Below, piece by piece: positions 44,631 through 52,015 of a stretch of 64,000 nucleotides of DNA (within the stretch, counting starts at the first letter, position 1; every line of letters begins with the position of its first letter). Location of the stretch: positions 1 to 64,000 of the forward strand of contig JAAWDY010000021.1 of assembly GCA_022793995.1 (NCBI GenBank), given 5' to 3'. This stretch comes from Coprococcus sp. GTDB taxonomy: Bacteria > Bacillota > Clostridia > Lachnospirales > Lachnospiraceae. A model generated the notes under the pieces. That model did not search any database and was not told the DNA's origin. It was given only the letters and a program-made list of their open reading frames with translations. Position numbers and translations under genes: made by a program.

Positions 44631-45611
44631 ATGAAAAATAAACAGATCGAAGGCTTCAGGGGTATAGCAATAATGCTAATAGTTTGTTTTCACTTATTTT
44701 GCAGATTCCAACAACTATATTGCAATAATTCGATTGGATGGATGAGCTGGTGGGGAGATTTTGGAGCGATGTCCTTTCTCTTTATTTCAGCATTTTTCTT
44801 AACTAACAGAACAGAGAAACTTAAGATAAAGGATTATTTGATTAGAAAGATAATTAGATTATGGCCAACGTATTTTATCTGTATAACAATAATTTTCATA
44901 ACATTACATATTTGGTGGCTTCCTAATAGAACTTGTACATTTATCGATTATGTAGCTAACGTATTCTGGATTAATGGATATATAGGAGTGCCATATGTTG
45001 AACAATCTCATTGGTATTTAACAACTCTAATTTCTTTTATTTTAGGTGTTGCTTTTTTAAAAAGAATTAAAAAAGATCAACAACCAGAGTCATATATAGT
45101 TTGGTGTATACTTGCCTTTATTGCTAAGATAGTATCTAACGATTTCTTGTATAAACTTATTGGCGGCTCCTATGTCGGTGTTATGGGTCTTGCTTATGTA
45201 TCGCATATTTTTCTGGAAAAGAAGGACTCAAAAGAAAAATACCTGATTATAAGAGCGATGATTCTTTTATCACTTTCATCAATATATATATATGCTACAA
45301 AAGGTATAATGTACGTGGTTTATTTAGTAATAATAATGGTTATATTTTCATTTGCATATTATAATAAATTGAAAATACTCGAGATAAAAATACTTCAGTA
45401 TTTGGGTGCAATCTCATATCCTCTATATCTCATTCACCAAAACATTGCATTTTGTATAGAATATCAAATATTACAAAAGAGTAATACATTTACAGTGAAA
45501 AGTGGAATAATTGCGTTATTGATTGTTTTTGCAATTTCAATAGTTGTTTTTAATTTGAATAATATAATAACGAGCGGACTTGTACATTTGAGAAAGAAAG
45601 TGAGACAATGA
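44631..45611 (+). CDS. Second acyltransferase 3 family membrane protein
   Basis: The 326-residue protein opens KNKQIEGFRGIAIMLIVCFHLFCRFQQLY, the FRGIAI...H signature of acyltransferase-3, and has about ten hydrophobic segments, including ISYPLYLIHQNIAFCIEYQIL. It differs from the copy at 39725, so the glycan may carry two different acyl modifications. It lies 4 bases after the flippase gene and overlaps the phosphatase gene by 4 bases. Confidence 0.88.
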   Translation: MKNKQIEGFRGIAIMLIVCFHLFCRFQQLYCNNSIGWMSWWGDFGAMSFLFISAFFLTNRTEKLKIKDYLIRKIIRLWPTYFICITIIFITLHIWWLPNRTCTFIDYVANVFWINGYIGVPYVEQSHWYLTTLISFILGVAFLKRIKKDQQPESYIVWCILAFIAKIVSNDFLYKLIGGSYVGVMGLAYVSHIFLEKKDSKEKYLIIRAMILLSLSSIYIYATKGIMYVVYLVIIMVIFSFAYYNKLKILEIKILQYLGAISYPLYLIHQNIAFCIEYQILQKSNTFTVKSGIIALLIVFAISIVVFNLNNIITSGLVHLRKKVRQ

Positions 45612-46075
45612 AAAATATAAAATATCTGGTTATGGATGTTGACGGTACATTAACCGATGGGAAAATCTATATGAGTAATGATGGAGAAGCAATGAAAGCT
45701 TTCAATGTTAAAGATGGCTGCGGTATCCATGATATAGCTATTCCGGCAGGAATTGATCCGGTTATCATCACTGGACGGACTTCTAAGATATTGGAGAATC
45801 GTTGTAAAGAGATAGGTATTAGAAATATTTATCAAGGTATCAGTAATAAAATGGAAAAGTTACGTGCTATCACAGAAGATTTTACTTCTGTTGCATATAT
45901 AGGAGATGATATTAATGATCTTACATGTATGATTCTGATAAAAGAAGTAGGGGGTATTGTTGGCTGTCCAAGGGATGCTGTTAAGGAGGTTATTGCATTA
46001 GCAGATTATGTAGCTGAACATAATGGAGGTGATGGCGCTGTGCGAGATTTTATCGAATGGCTAGTTAGAAAATAG
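45608..46075 (+). CDS. KdsC-like HAD phosphatase
   Basis: The 155-residue HAD enzyme (C0 subclass, no cap) has YLVMDVDGTLTDGKIYMSNDG with the nucleophile Asp, a FNVKDGCGIHDI loop, VIITGRTSKILENRCKEIGI and IGDDINDLTCM. KdsC removes phosphate from Kdo-8-phosphate; relatives act on other ulosonate phosphates. Finding it last in a locus with a CMP-sugar synthetase implies a phosphorylated ulosonate intermediate. It is the last gene of the locus; the CIRCE/hairpin follows about 140 bases later. Confidence 0.88.
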   Translation: MKNIKYLVMDVDGTLTDGKIYMSNDGEAMKAFNVKDGCGIHDIAIPAGIDPVIITGRTSKILENRCKEIGIRNIYQGISNKMEKLRAITEDFTSVAYIGDDINDLTCMILIKEVGGIVGCPRDAVKEVIALADYVAEHNGGDGAVRDFIEWLVRK

Positions 46076-46218
46076 AATTTAAGTTCACGCTATGCTAAAG
46101 TAGAATCTAAAACTAGAATGAGAAAGTTATTGTTTTATTAAGAGTGTTAATCAATCTTTTAAGACCGATTAAATTCTCCTGCACTTTACAGACTTTTTAT
46201 AAATACTTCATAAAATTA

Positions 46219-46245
46219 TTAGCACTCACTTAAAAAGAGTGCTAA
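46219..46245. promoter_or_regulatory. CIRCE operator (HrcA-binding site)
   Basis: TTAGCACTC (46219-46227), nine bases, GAGTGCTAA (46237-46245): a perfect CIRCE element, known as the target of the HrcA heat-shock repressor. It lies just upstream of the htpG -35. The same inverted repeat is followed by TTTTTTG, so as RNA from upstream it could also act as a terminator for the polysaccharide operon (inference). Confidence 0.95.
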
Positions 46246-46252
46246 TTTTTTG

Positions 46253-46281
46253 TTGACATTTCTCCTCCTCAGTATTAAGAT
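46253..46281 (+). promoter_or_regulatory. Promoter of htpG
   Basis: TTGACA (46253-46258), 17-base spacer, TAAGAT (46276-46281). It begins 8 bases after the CIRCE element, so HrcA would hinder RNA polymerase binding. Confidence 0.8.
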
Positions 46282-46321
46282 ATTCCATAGACGTGAAAAT
46301 AATTTTGAAGGAGTGATATGA

Positions 46322-48385
46322 ATGTCATCAAAGAAAGGTAGTCTTTCGATCAGCAGTGAGAATATTTTTCCGATTATTAAAAAGTGGGTGTATTCAGACC
46401 ACGACATTTTTGCCCGGGAGATGGTATCCAACGGGTGCGACGCAATCACAAAACTGAAAAAACTGGACATGATGGGCGAGTATGAGATGCCGGAGGATTA
46501 TAAGGCGAAGATCGAGGTCGTTGTGAACCCGGAAGAGAAGACCTTGAAGTTCATCGACAATGGTCTGGGGATGACCGCGGACGAGGTGGAAGAGTATATT
46601 ACGCAGATCGCGTTCTCGGGCGCTACGGAATTTTTAGAGAAATACAAGGACAAGACAACGGACGACGATATGATCGGGCACTTTGGGTTGGGATTCTACT
46701 CTGCGTTCATGGTTGCGGATGAGGTGCACATTGATTCCCTTTCCTACAAGGAAGGCGCGCAGCCAGTGCATTGGGTCAGTGAAGGCGGCGTAGAATACGA
46801 GATTGAAGAAGGAAACAAGGAGACGGTCGGAACAGAAATCACCTTGTTCTTGAATGAAGATAGCGTAGAGTTTGCCAACGAGTATCGGATGCGCGAGGTG
46901 CTTAACAAATATTGCTCATTCATCCCAGTAGAAATTTTTCTCTCCAAGGAGAACGCGGAGCCGGAATATGAGACGATACCGGAAGAAGAACTTCTTGATA
47001 CGGACGAAGTTGTGGAGCACATCCATGAGGATGCTAAAATGGAGGAAAAGGAGAACGAGGACGGCGAGAAAGAGATGGTCGAGGTTTCTCCTGCTTCCGA
47101 TAAGGTTAAGATCGTAAAGCGCCCGGTTTCCATCAGCGATACCAAGCCGCTTTGGACGAAGCATCCGAACGAATGCACGAAAGAAGAATATATAGAATTC
47201 TACCGCAAGGTATTTATGGACTACAAGGAGCCTTTGTTCTGGATTCACCTGAATATGGACTATCCGTTCAACTTAAAGGGAATTCTTTATTTCCCGCGGA
47301 TCAACACGGAATACGACTCCATTGAAGGTACGATCAAACTTTATAATAACCAGGTGTTTATCGCGGATAACATTAAAGAAGTAATACCGGAATACCTGAT
47401 GGTATTAAAAGGCGTGATCGACTGTCCGGACCTGCCGCTGAACGTTTCCCGGAGCGCGCTGCAGAACGACGGGTTTGTGCAGAAGATTTCCGAATACATT
47501 TCCAAGAAAGTGGCGGATAAGCTGTCCGGCATGTGCAAGACAGATAAAGAGAATTATGAGAAATACTGGGACGATATCAGCCCGTTCATCAAGTTTGGCT
47601 GCCTGAAGGACGAGAAGTTCTGCGATAAGATGATGGATTACGTCCTCTTTAAGAACCTGGACCACAAGTTCATGAGCCTGAAAGAATGCATTGAGAAAAA
47701 CGGCGGCGAGATCGTGGAGCCGAATGAGAAAAAAGATGATGAAGGAGAAGACGCAAACACGGTAACTGAAGATACCAAGACTACCATCTACTATGTGACG
47801 GACGAGCAGCAGCAGAGCCAGTATATTAACATGTTTAAGAAAGAAGGACTGGAAGCCATCATCCTGACGCACAACATCGACTCGCCGTTTATCACACAGC
47901 TTGAGCAGAAGAACCCGCATGTACGTTTCCAGCGGATCGACGCGGAACTGACAGATCAGTTTACAGAAGAAGTGTCTGAGGAAGAAAAAGAGGCGTTCAA
48001 AGAAAAGACGGACAGCCTGATGGAGATCTTCCGAAAAGCGCTTAGTAATGATAAACTGAATGTAAAAGTAGAAAAGATGAAGGATGACAGCGTGGCGTCG
48101 ATGATTACGTTGTCTGAGCAGTCCCGCCGTATGCAGGAGATGATGAAGATGTACGGTATGGCGGGCATGGATGCTTCCGCCTTTGGGACGGATTCCACGC
48201 TCATCTTGAATGCGAACCATCCGTTAGTACAGTATGTGGTGGAGCATAAGGAAGGGGAAAATACAGAGATTATCTGCCATCAGCTTTTCGACTTGGCGAT
48301 GCTGGCGCACAAGCCATTGTCTCCGGAGGAGATGACGGCGTTCGTAAAACGCAGCAACGACATTATGTTGATGCTGACGAAGTAA
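46322..48385 (+). CDS. htpG: Hsp90-family chaperone HtpG
   Basis: HtpG is an ATP-dependent cytoplasmic chaperone. The 687-residue protein has the GHKL ATPase motifs EMVSNGCDAITKLK, FIDNGLGMTADEVEEYI, GHFGLGFYSAFMVAD and GTEITLFL, the middle-domain catalytic segment NVSRSALQNDGFVQKI and a C-terminal dimer region. It differs from E. coli HtpG in ISSENIFPIIKKWVYSDHDIFARE at the start and in an acidic charged insert (HIHEDAKMEEKENEDGEKE) near residue 230. GAAGGAGTG precedes the ATG. CIRCE control places it in the HrcA regulon, which is not the case for B. subtilis htpG. Confidence 0.95.
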   Translation: MSSKKGSLSISSENIFPIIKKWVYSDHDIFAREMVSNGCDAITKLKKLDMMGEYEMPEDYKAKIEVVVNPEEKTLKFIDNGLGMTADEVEEYITQIAFSGATEFLEKYKDKTTDDDMIGHFGLGFYSAFMVADEVHIDSLSYKEGAQPVHWVSEGGVEYEIEEGNKETVGTEITLFLNEDSVEFANEYRMREVLNKYCSFIPVEIFLSKENAEPEYETIPEEELLDTDEVVEHIHEDAKMEEKENEDGEKEMVEVSPASDKVKIVKRPVSISDTKPLWTKHPNECTKEEYIEFYRKVFMDYKEPLFWIHLNMDYPFNLKGILYFPRINTEYDSIEGTIKLYNNQVFIADNIKEVIPEYLMVLKGVIDCPDLPLNVSRSALQNDGFVQKISEYISKKVADKLSGMCKTDKENYEKYWDDISPFIKFGCLKDEKFCDKMMDYVLFKNLDHKFMSLKECIEKNGGEIVEPNEKKDDEGEDANTVTEDTKTTIYYVTDEQQQSQYINMFKKEGLEAIILTHNIDSPFITQLEQKNPHVRFQRIDAELTDQFTEEVSEEEKEAFKEKTDSLMEIFRKALSNDKLNVKVEKMKDDSVASMITLSEQSRRMQEMMKMYGMAGMDASAFGTDSTLILNANHPLVQYVVEHKEGENTEIICHQLFDLAMLAHKPLSPEEMTAFVKRSNDIMLMLTK

Positions 48386-48410
48386 ATAAGAAGTAAATAA
48401 AAAGTAGGGG

Positions 48411-48447
48411 AAGGGGCGATTCCGGTCAAAAAAGGAATCGTCCTTTT
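48411..48447. terminator. Terminator between htpG and the convergent DUF5721 gene
   Basis: CGATTCC (48417-48423) pairs with GGAATCG (48434-48440), extended by GG/CC and G-U pairs, then TCCTTTTCC. Because the next gene converges, it may serve both strands, though the minus-strand U-tract is weak. Confidence 0.65.
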
Positions 48448-48454
48448 CCGATAT

Positions 48455-48955
48455 TTACATAACCTCGAATGGAATCTCCTGTTTTGCGAAGATCCTTTGC
48501 GCCATCTTATCCCACGCTTCGTCCAGCGACTTATCCAGGGTGAACAGATTCATGGAGGTGCCGGTGGTGCAGGTAAGGTGTGTGCCGTCATACCGGAAAT
48601 TGAGGTAAAGCCCCTGCACGTCGGCAGGGGAGAAATCAAGATTGTTCTGCTCCAGCATCCGTGCGATGTTAGGGGAAGAAAGCGACAGGATGAACCGGAA
48701 ATTAAGCGGAGCGCGTTTCCCACGGATAATGGAGAAGCAGAATTCACGCTGTTCTTTCCATAAAGCATACTCCCGGTCAGGGGCAAGAGAGTCGTCATCC
48801 GTCGTCTGGCGGTAGAATTCCTTTTTCAGCCTGCCGTCGATCTGAAACGTATTGAAAGTTGTAATTTCTCCTTCGATGAAGAAAAAAGAATCAAATGCAG
48901 CGCCAAGTAAAAGCGCGTTCATACATTTTTTTGTGTCGAGTGAAAGGATGAGCAT
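48455..48955 (-). CDS. DUF5721 family protein
   Basis: The 166-residue protein begins MLILSLDTKKCMNALLLGAAFDSFFFIEGEI and contains an FSIIRGKRAPLNFRFIL segment and a C-terminal LDEAWDKMAQRIF. It matches DUF5721, a conserved Lachnospiraceae family of unknown function (recalled). No signal peptide or membrane segment. The start at 48955 is set by an AGGAGG 5 bases upstream on the minus strand; a longer frame to 48994 would include that ribosome site as coding sequence. Confidence 0.75.
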   Translation of the reverse strand: MLILSLDTKKCMNALLLGAAFDSFFFIEGEITTFNTFQIDGRLKKEFYRQTTDDDSLAPDREYALWKEQREFCFSIIRGKRAPLNFRFILSLSSPNIARMLEQNNLDFSPADVQGLYLNFRYDGTHLTCTTGTSMNLFTLDKSLDEAWDKMAQRIFAKQEIPFEVM

Positions 48956-48980
48956 AGATACCTCCTGAGAAATTAAGTGT

Positions 48981-49009
48981 TTGACATATGACAAGATTTT
49001 GGCTATAAT
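48981..49009 (+). promoter_or_regulatory. Consensus promoter with no adjacent gene
   Basis: TTGACA (48981-48986), 17-base spacer, TATAAT (49004-49009): a perfect-consensus pair on the plus strand. It points into a 330-base stretch without a coding frame. Confidence 0.75.
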
Positions 49010-49015
49010 ATGCTT

Positions 49016-49125
49016 AACAGGATAGTCGGAAGGGAAGTCGCGTTTCCCCGTCCCGGCGAAATTTAAATACGAATCATAAGATTAGCCGTCTACATTTCTA
49101 GGTGCAGGACGGCTATTTCTTATGG
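49016..49125 (+). ncRNA. Candidate small structured RNA of unknown class
   Basis: Downstream of the consensus promoter, GGGAA/TTCCC around 49031-49058 can form a first hairpin. A second, long stem pairs CATAAGA (49075-49081) plus TAGCCGTC (49083-49090) with GACGGCTA (49108-49115) plus TCTTATG (near 49118-49124) around a 17-base loop. The U-content after the stem is low, so termination is uncertain. No ORF with a ribosome site lies inside. It might be a regulatory RNA or a riboswitch-like leader of the O-acetylation operon, though that operon has a closer promoter. I recognise no known family. Confidence 0.4.
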
Positions 49126-49264
49126 GTATAATTCAGAATTTCCACTATGAGAAACGCAGCCGCCGGCTATCCGGGTAAGCACATTATGCTTTAATAAGTA
49201 AATATTTTTATTAGTATATCACACAAAAATAAAAAATGCACTTGTATTTCGTCGAACTTACGGA
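49126..49264. other. Non-coding gap, no recognised element
   Basis: AT-rich stretch after the candidate RNA. It contains a small GCCGGCTATCCGG partial inverted repeat near 49170-49184 and a run of A/T. No gene, terminator or operator could be supported. Confidence 0.4.
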
Positions 49265-49293
49265 TTGTCATTCAAAACAGAATGAAGTATACT
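49265..49293 (+). promoter_or_regulatory. Promoter of the O-acetylation operon
   Basis: TTGTCA (49265-49270), 17-base spacer, TATACT (49288-49293), about 55 bases before the GTG start of the SGNH gene. Confidence 0.6.
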
Positions 49294-49348
49294 TAACAAT
49301 ATATGAGATCAGTGCAAAAAAGCCAATGGATAAGCGAGGATCAGAAGA

Positions 49349-50116
49349 GTGGACAGGGATCGAAGGGAAGATGTAAGGAGAAAAAGGCTGCTTTTGGGCA
49401 TCGGGGCGGTGATCGTTTTGATTGCGGTCGTCATAAGTATTATTTTGTCCCGGCTCGCGGTGCGCAATGTGGACACCAAAGCGGCGGTCGACGCGATCCG
49501 GGCGATGGAGGGGGAAGACGTCGCTGAGATCGAAGCGCGGATCCAGGAGGTAGAGAAACAGGAGAGACTTGCCGAAGAAGAATATAAGAACCGCCCGCTT
49601 TCAGAGAAGTTTGCCTACGCAGCGATCATGGGAGATTCGATCACGACCGGTTTTTTGGAGTATGAGGTGCTGGATTCTTCCCATGTGGTAGCGGAGAAGG
49701 GCGTGCATTTAAGCGAACTGGAAGAAATGATCGGGACGTTGGAATCATTAAGCCCGCAGACGGTCTTCCTTGCGTTGGGACTCAACGACGTATCCGCTAC
49801 GGAGGGGGATACGGGAGCCTTTATCGAATCCTATCAAGCCGTGCTGACGGATATCAGGACCCGTCTTCCAGAGGCAAAGATCTATATCAATGGAATTCTG
49901 CCGGTCCAGGAAAAGGCGATTGAAAAATACCCTGCTTATGCAAACATTTCTTCTTATAACGAGGCGCTGGCCGCAATATGCGGGGAGGAAGGAATTACGT
50001 TTATTGACAATACGGAACTGGTAAAAGAAGAATACTACGAAGAGGACGGAGAGCACATGAAGGCTGATTTCTATCCGGTCTGGGCGGAACGTATGGCGGA
50101 GGTGGCCGGGATATGA
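49349..50116 (+). CDS. Membrane-anchored SGNH hydrolase
   Basis: The 255-residue protein has a basic N-terminus, one membrane helix (LLLGIGAVIVLIAVVISIIL), a coiled-coil-like stretch (EDVAEIEARIQEVEKQERLAEEEY) and an extracytoplasmic SGNH/GDSL domain. This shows IMGDSITTGF (Ser nucleophile), FLALGLNDVSAT (Asn) and DGEHMKADFYPVWAE (Asp/His). Such enzymes add or remove O-acetyl groups on glycans. The GTG at 49349 has GAGG at about 9 bases. It is the first of four overlapping or closely spaced genes ending in an MBOAT and a DHHW protein, so it probably completes an acetyl-transfer machine. Confidence 0.85.
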   Translation: MDRDRREDVRRKRLLLGIGAVIVLIAVVISIILSRLAVRNVDTKAAVDAIRAMEGEDVAEIEARIQEVEKQERLAEEEYKNRPLSEKFAYAAIMGDSITTGFLEYEVLDSSHVVAEKGVHLSELEEMIGTLESLSPQTVFLALGLNDVSATEGDTGAFIESYQAVLTDIRTRLPEAKIYINGILPVQEKAIEKYPAYANISSYNEALAAICGEEGITFIDNTELVKEEYYEEDGEHMKADFYPVWAERMAEVAGI

Positions 50117-50616
50117 TAATAAGGAAGAGGAAAGATCAGAAACGCGCCGATATTCTCAGCATACTCCGCTATGGGACGGTGGGGATTCTGCTCGTCTATG
50201 TTATCGTCCTGATGGTGAAAAAAGGAGATGGAAATGCGGCGTTTTCGGAGACGGCTTCCGCTGTGGAAGATGTGGTAAATACGGACAAACTGACAAAGGG
50301 AGGAAGCCAGGATTTAAAACGTTTATATCGGCTCCATAGTGGAGACTATGAAGATGTCCTGCTATACTATACCCGAGAGACAATGGGCGTCGAGGAGGTC
50401 CTTCTCATCCATGTCCGTTCCCAAAATGATACGGAGGCGGTGGAGGAGGCGATCGAAAAGCGCAGGCAGGCCCAGCTTGCGAATTTTGAAGGATATGGCG
50501 CTAAGCAGGTGAATCTGCTGGATTCTTCTATTATAAAAACCAAAGGAAGGTATGTCCTGTTCGTGGTATCACCGGATGCGGATAGGATAGAAAAGGCATT
50601 CAATCATGTTGTTTAG
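50113..50616 (+). CDS. DUF4358 domain protein
   Basis: The 167-residue protein has one N-terminal membrane helix (YGTVGILLVYVIVLMV) and an extracytoplasmic domain with LKRLYRLHSGDYEDVLLYY, a charged EAVEEAIEKRRQAQLANFEGYG helix and GRYVLFVVSPDADRIEKAF. This layout matches DUF4358, a Lachnospiraceae-rich family of unknown role. It overlaps the SGNH gene by 4 bases and the MBOAT gene by 11 bases, so it is likely a structural partner of the acetylation complex. Confidence 0.8.
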   Translation: MIIRKRKDQKRADILSILRYGTVGILLVYVIVLMVKKGDGNAAFSETASAVEDVVNTDKLTKGGSQDLKRLYRLHSGDYEDVLLYYTRETMGVEEVLLIHVRSQNDTEAVEEAIEKRRQAQLANFEGYGAKQVNLLDSSIIKTKGRYVLFVVSPDADRIEKAFNHVV

Positions 50617-52006
50617 CAGTGTTGTGTTTTTATTTACATTTTTGCCGCTTACGATCCTGCTCTATTACGTAACGCCGAGAAAAGCGAAAAATGCGGTTTT
50701 GCTGGTGGTATCCCTTATTTTTTATGCTTGGGGAGAGCCAGTTTATATATTTCTTATGATTTTGTCGATTTTGTTTAATTATTTTAGTGGAATCGACCTG
50801 GCGAGGAACGAGGGCAGGAAGGAAGAACAAAGGAAGAGCCTTACCATCACTGTTGTAGTGAATCTTTTGATTCTGGGCTTTTTTAAATATTATGGTTTTT
50901 TGATCGAAAATATAAACGCGGCGTTGTCCGTCCAGATTCCCGTCCGGAATCTGGAACTTCCCATCGGGATTTCCTTTTATACGTTCCAGGCGTTGTCCTA
51001 TATTATAGACGTATATAGGGGGAAAGTAAACGTACTCGTAAATCCGATCGATTTTGGGGCGTATGTGACCATGTTCCCGCAGCTCATCGCAGGACCGATC
51101 GTGCGTTATGCGGATGTGGAAGAACAACTTCGCAGCCGCCGGGAGAATATATACAAGTTTGGGCAGGGCGCGCGTCTGTTCATCGTAGGCCTGGCGAAGA
51201 AAGTCCTGTTAGCTAATACAATTGGCGCCGTCTATACCGAGGCGGCGGCGCAGGCGCCTGCTTCGGTATTGACAGCGTGGATTGGGTGCGCTGCCTATAC
51301 GTTTCAGATTTATTATGATTTCAGTGGATATTCCGATATGGCAATAGGGCTGGGCAAAATGTTCGGTTTTGAGTTCCCGCAGAATTTTCGATATCCGTAT
51401 ATTGCGCGCAGCGTAACGGATTTTTGGAGGAGATGGCACATTTCCTTGGGGAATTGGTTCCGTGAATATGTCTATATTCCGTTGGGAGGGAACCGGGTTT
51501 CTGTTTTGCGCCACATTATGAATCTTATGATTGTCTGGCTCCTGACCGGGTTATGGCACGGGGCGAGTTGGAATTTTGTTGTGTGGGGGCTTTATTACGG
51601 GGTGATCTTGATCATAGAGAAATATGTGACGGGGAGGCTCCTTGCGAAGCTTCCGGAAGTGATCGGGGTTTTGTATTGTATGTTCCTGGTTATGATCGGA
51701 TGGGTACTTTTTGCAAGTCCTGGGCTTAAGGAGGCTTTTGTTTACCTGGGAAGGATGTTTGGCGCAGGGGCTTCCAGTATTTTCGACAGGCACGCGCTCT
51801 ACCTTATCAAAAGTAATTGGATGCTTTGGATCTTCCTTGTGGTCGGGTGTACGCCGGTGATGCACCGGCTGGGACGCGTCCTTTTGTGGGATGAAGAAAG
51901 AGAGGCGTCCGCGCCTGTGGCGATTCTCTATCTGGGAATGTTTTTCATCAGTGTTGTGTATCTTGTAACAGAAACGTATAATCCATTTTTATATTTTCGA
52001 TTTTAA
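50606..52006 (+). CDS. MBOAT-family O-acyltransferase (AlgI/DltB-like)
   Basis: The 466-residue polytopic protein shows the MBOAT features PIGISFYTFQALSYIIDVYRGK, FPQLIAGPIVRY, FWRRWHISLGNWFREYVYIPLGGNR and the catalytic-His segment LLTGLWHGASWNFVVWGLYYG. In alginate and cell-wall systems these proteins pass acetyl groups from cytoplasmic acetyl-CoA across the membrane to extracytoplasmic acceptors. The two flanking exported SGNH-type proteins would then attach the acetyl to glycan. Confidence 0.93.
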   Translation: MLFSSVVFLFTFLPLTILLYYVTPRKAKNAVLLVVSLIFYAWGEPVYIFLMILSILFNYFSGIDLARNEGRKEEQRKSLTITVVVNLLILGFFKYYGFLIENINAALSVQIPVRNLELPIGISFYTFQALSYIIDVYRGKVNVLVNPIDFGAYVTMFPQLIAGPIVRYADVEEQLRSRRENIYKFGQGARLFIVGLAKKVLLANTIGAVYTEAAAQAPASVLTAWIGCAAYTFQIYYDFSGYSDMAIGLGKMFGFEFPQNFRYPYIARSVTDFWRRWHISLGNWFREYVYIPLGGNRVSVLRHIMNLMIVWLLTGLWHGASWNFVVWGLYYGVILIIEKYVTGRLLAKLPEVIGVLYCMFLVMIGWVLFASPGLKEAFVYLGRMFGAGASSIFDRHALYLIKSNWMLWIFLVVGCTPVMHRLGRVLLWDEEREASAPVAILYLGMFFISVVYLVTETYNPFLYFRF

Positions 52007-52015
52007 GGGATGATT

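Noticed and set aside
47405..48220. 271-codon minus-strand frame
   Set aside because: Antisense to htpG, with a Leu/Phe-rich shadow composition and no ribosome site.
49303..49527. Small plus-strand frame at the start of the O-acetylation operon
   Set aside because: It overlaps the SGNH gene in another frame. The SGNH frame has the membrane helix and catalytic motifs.
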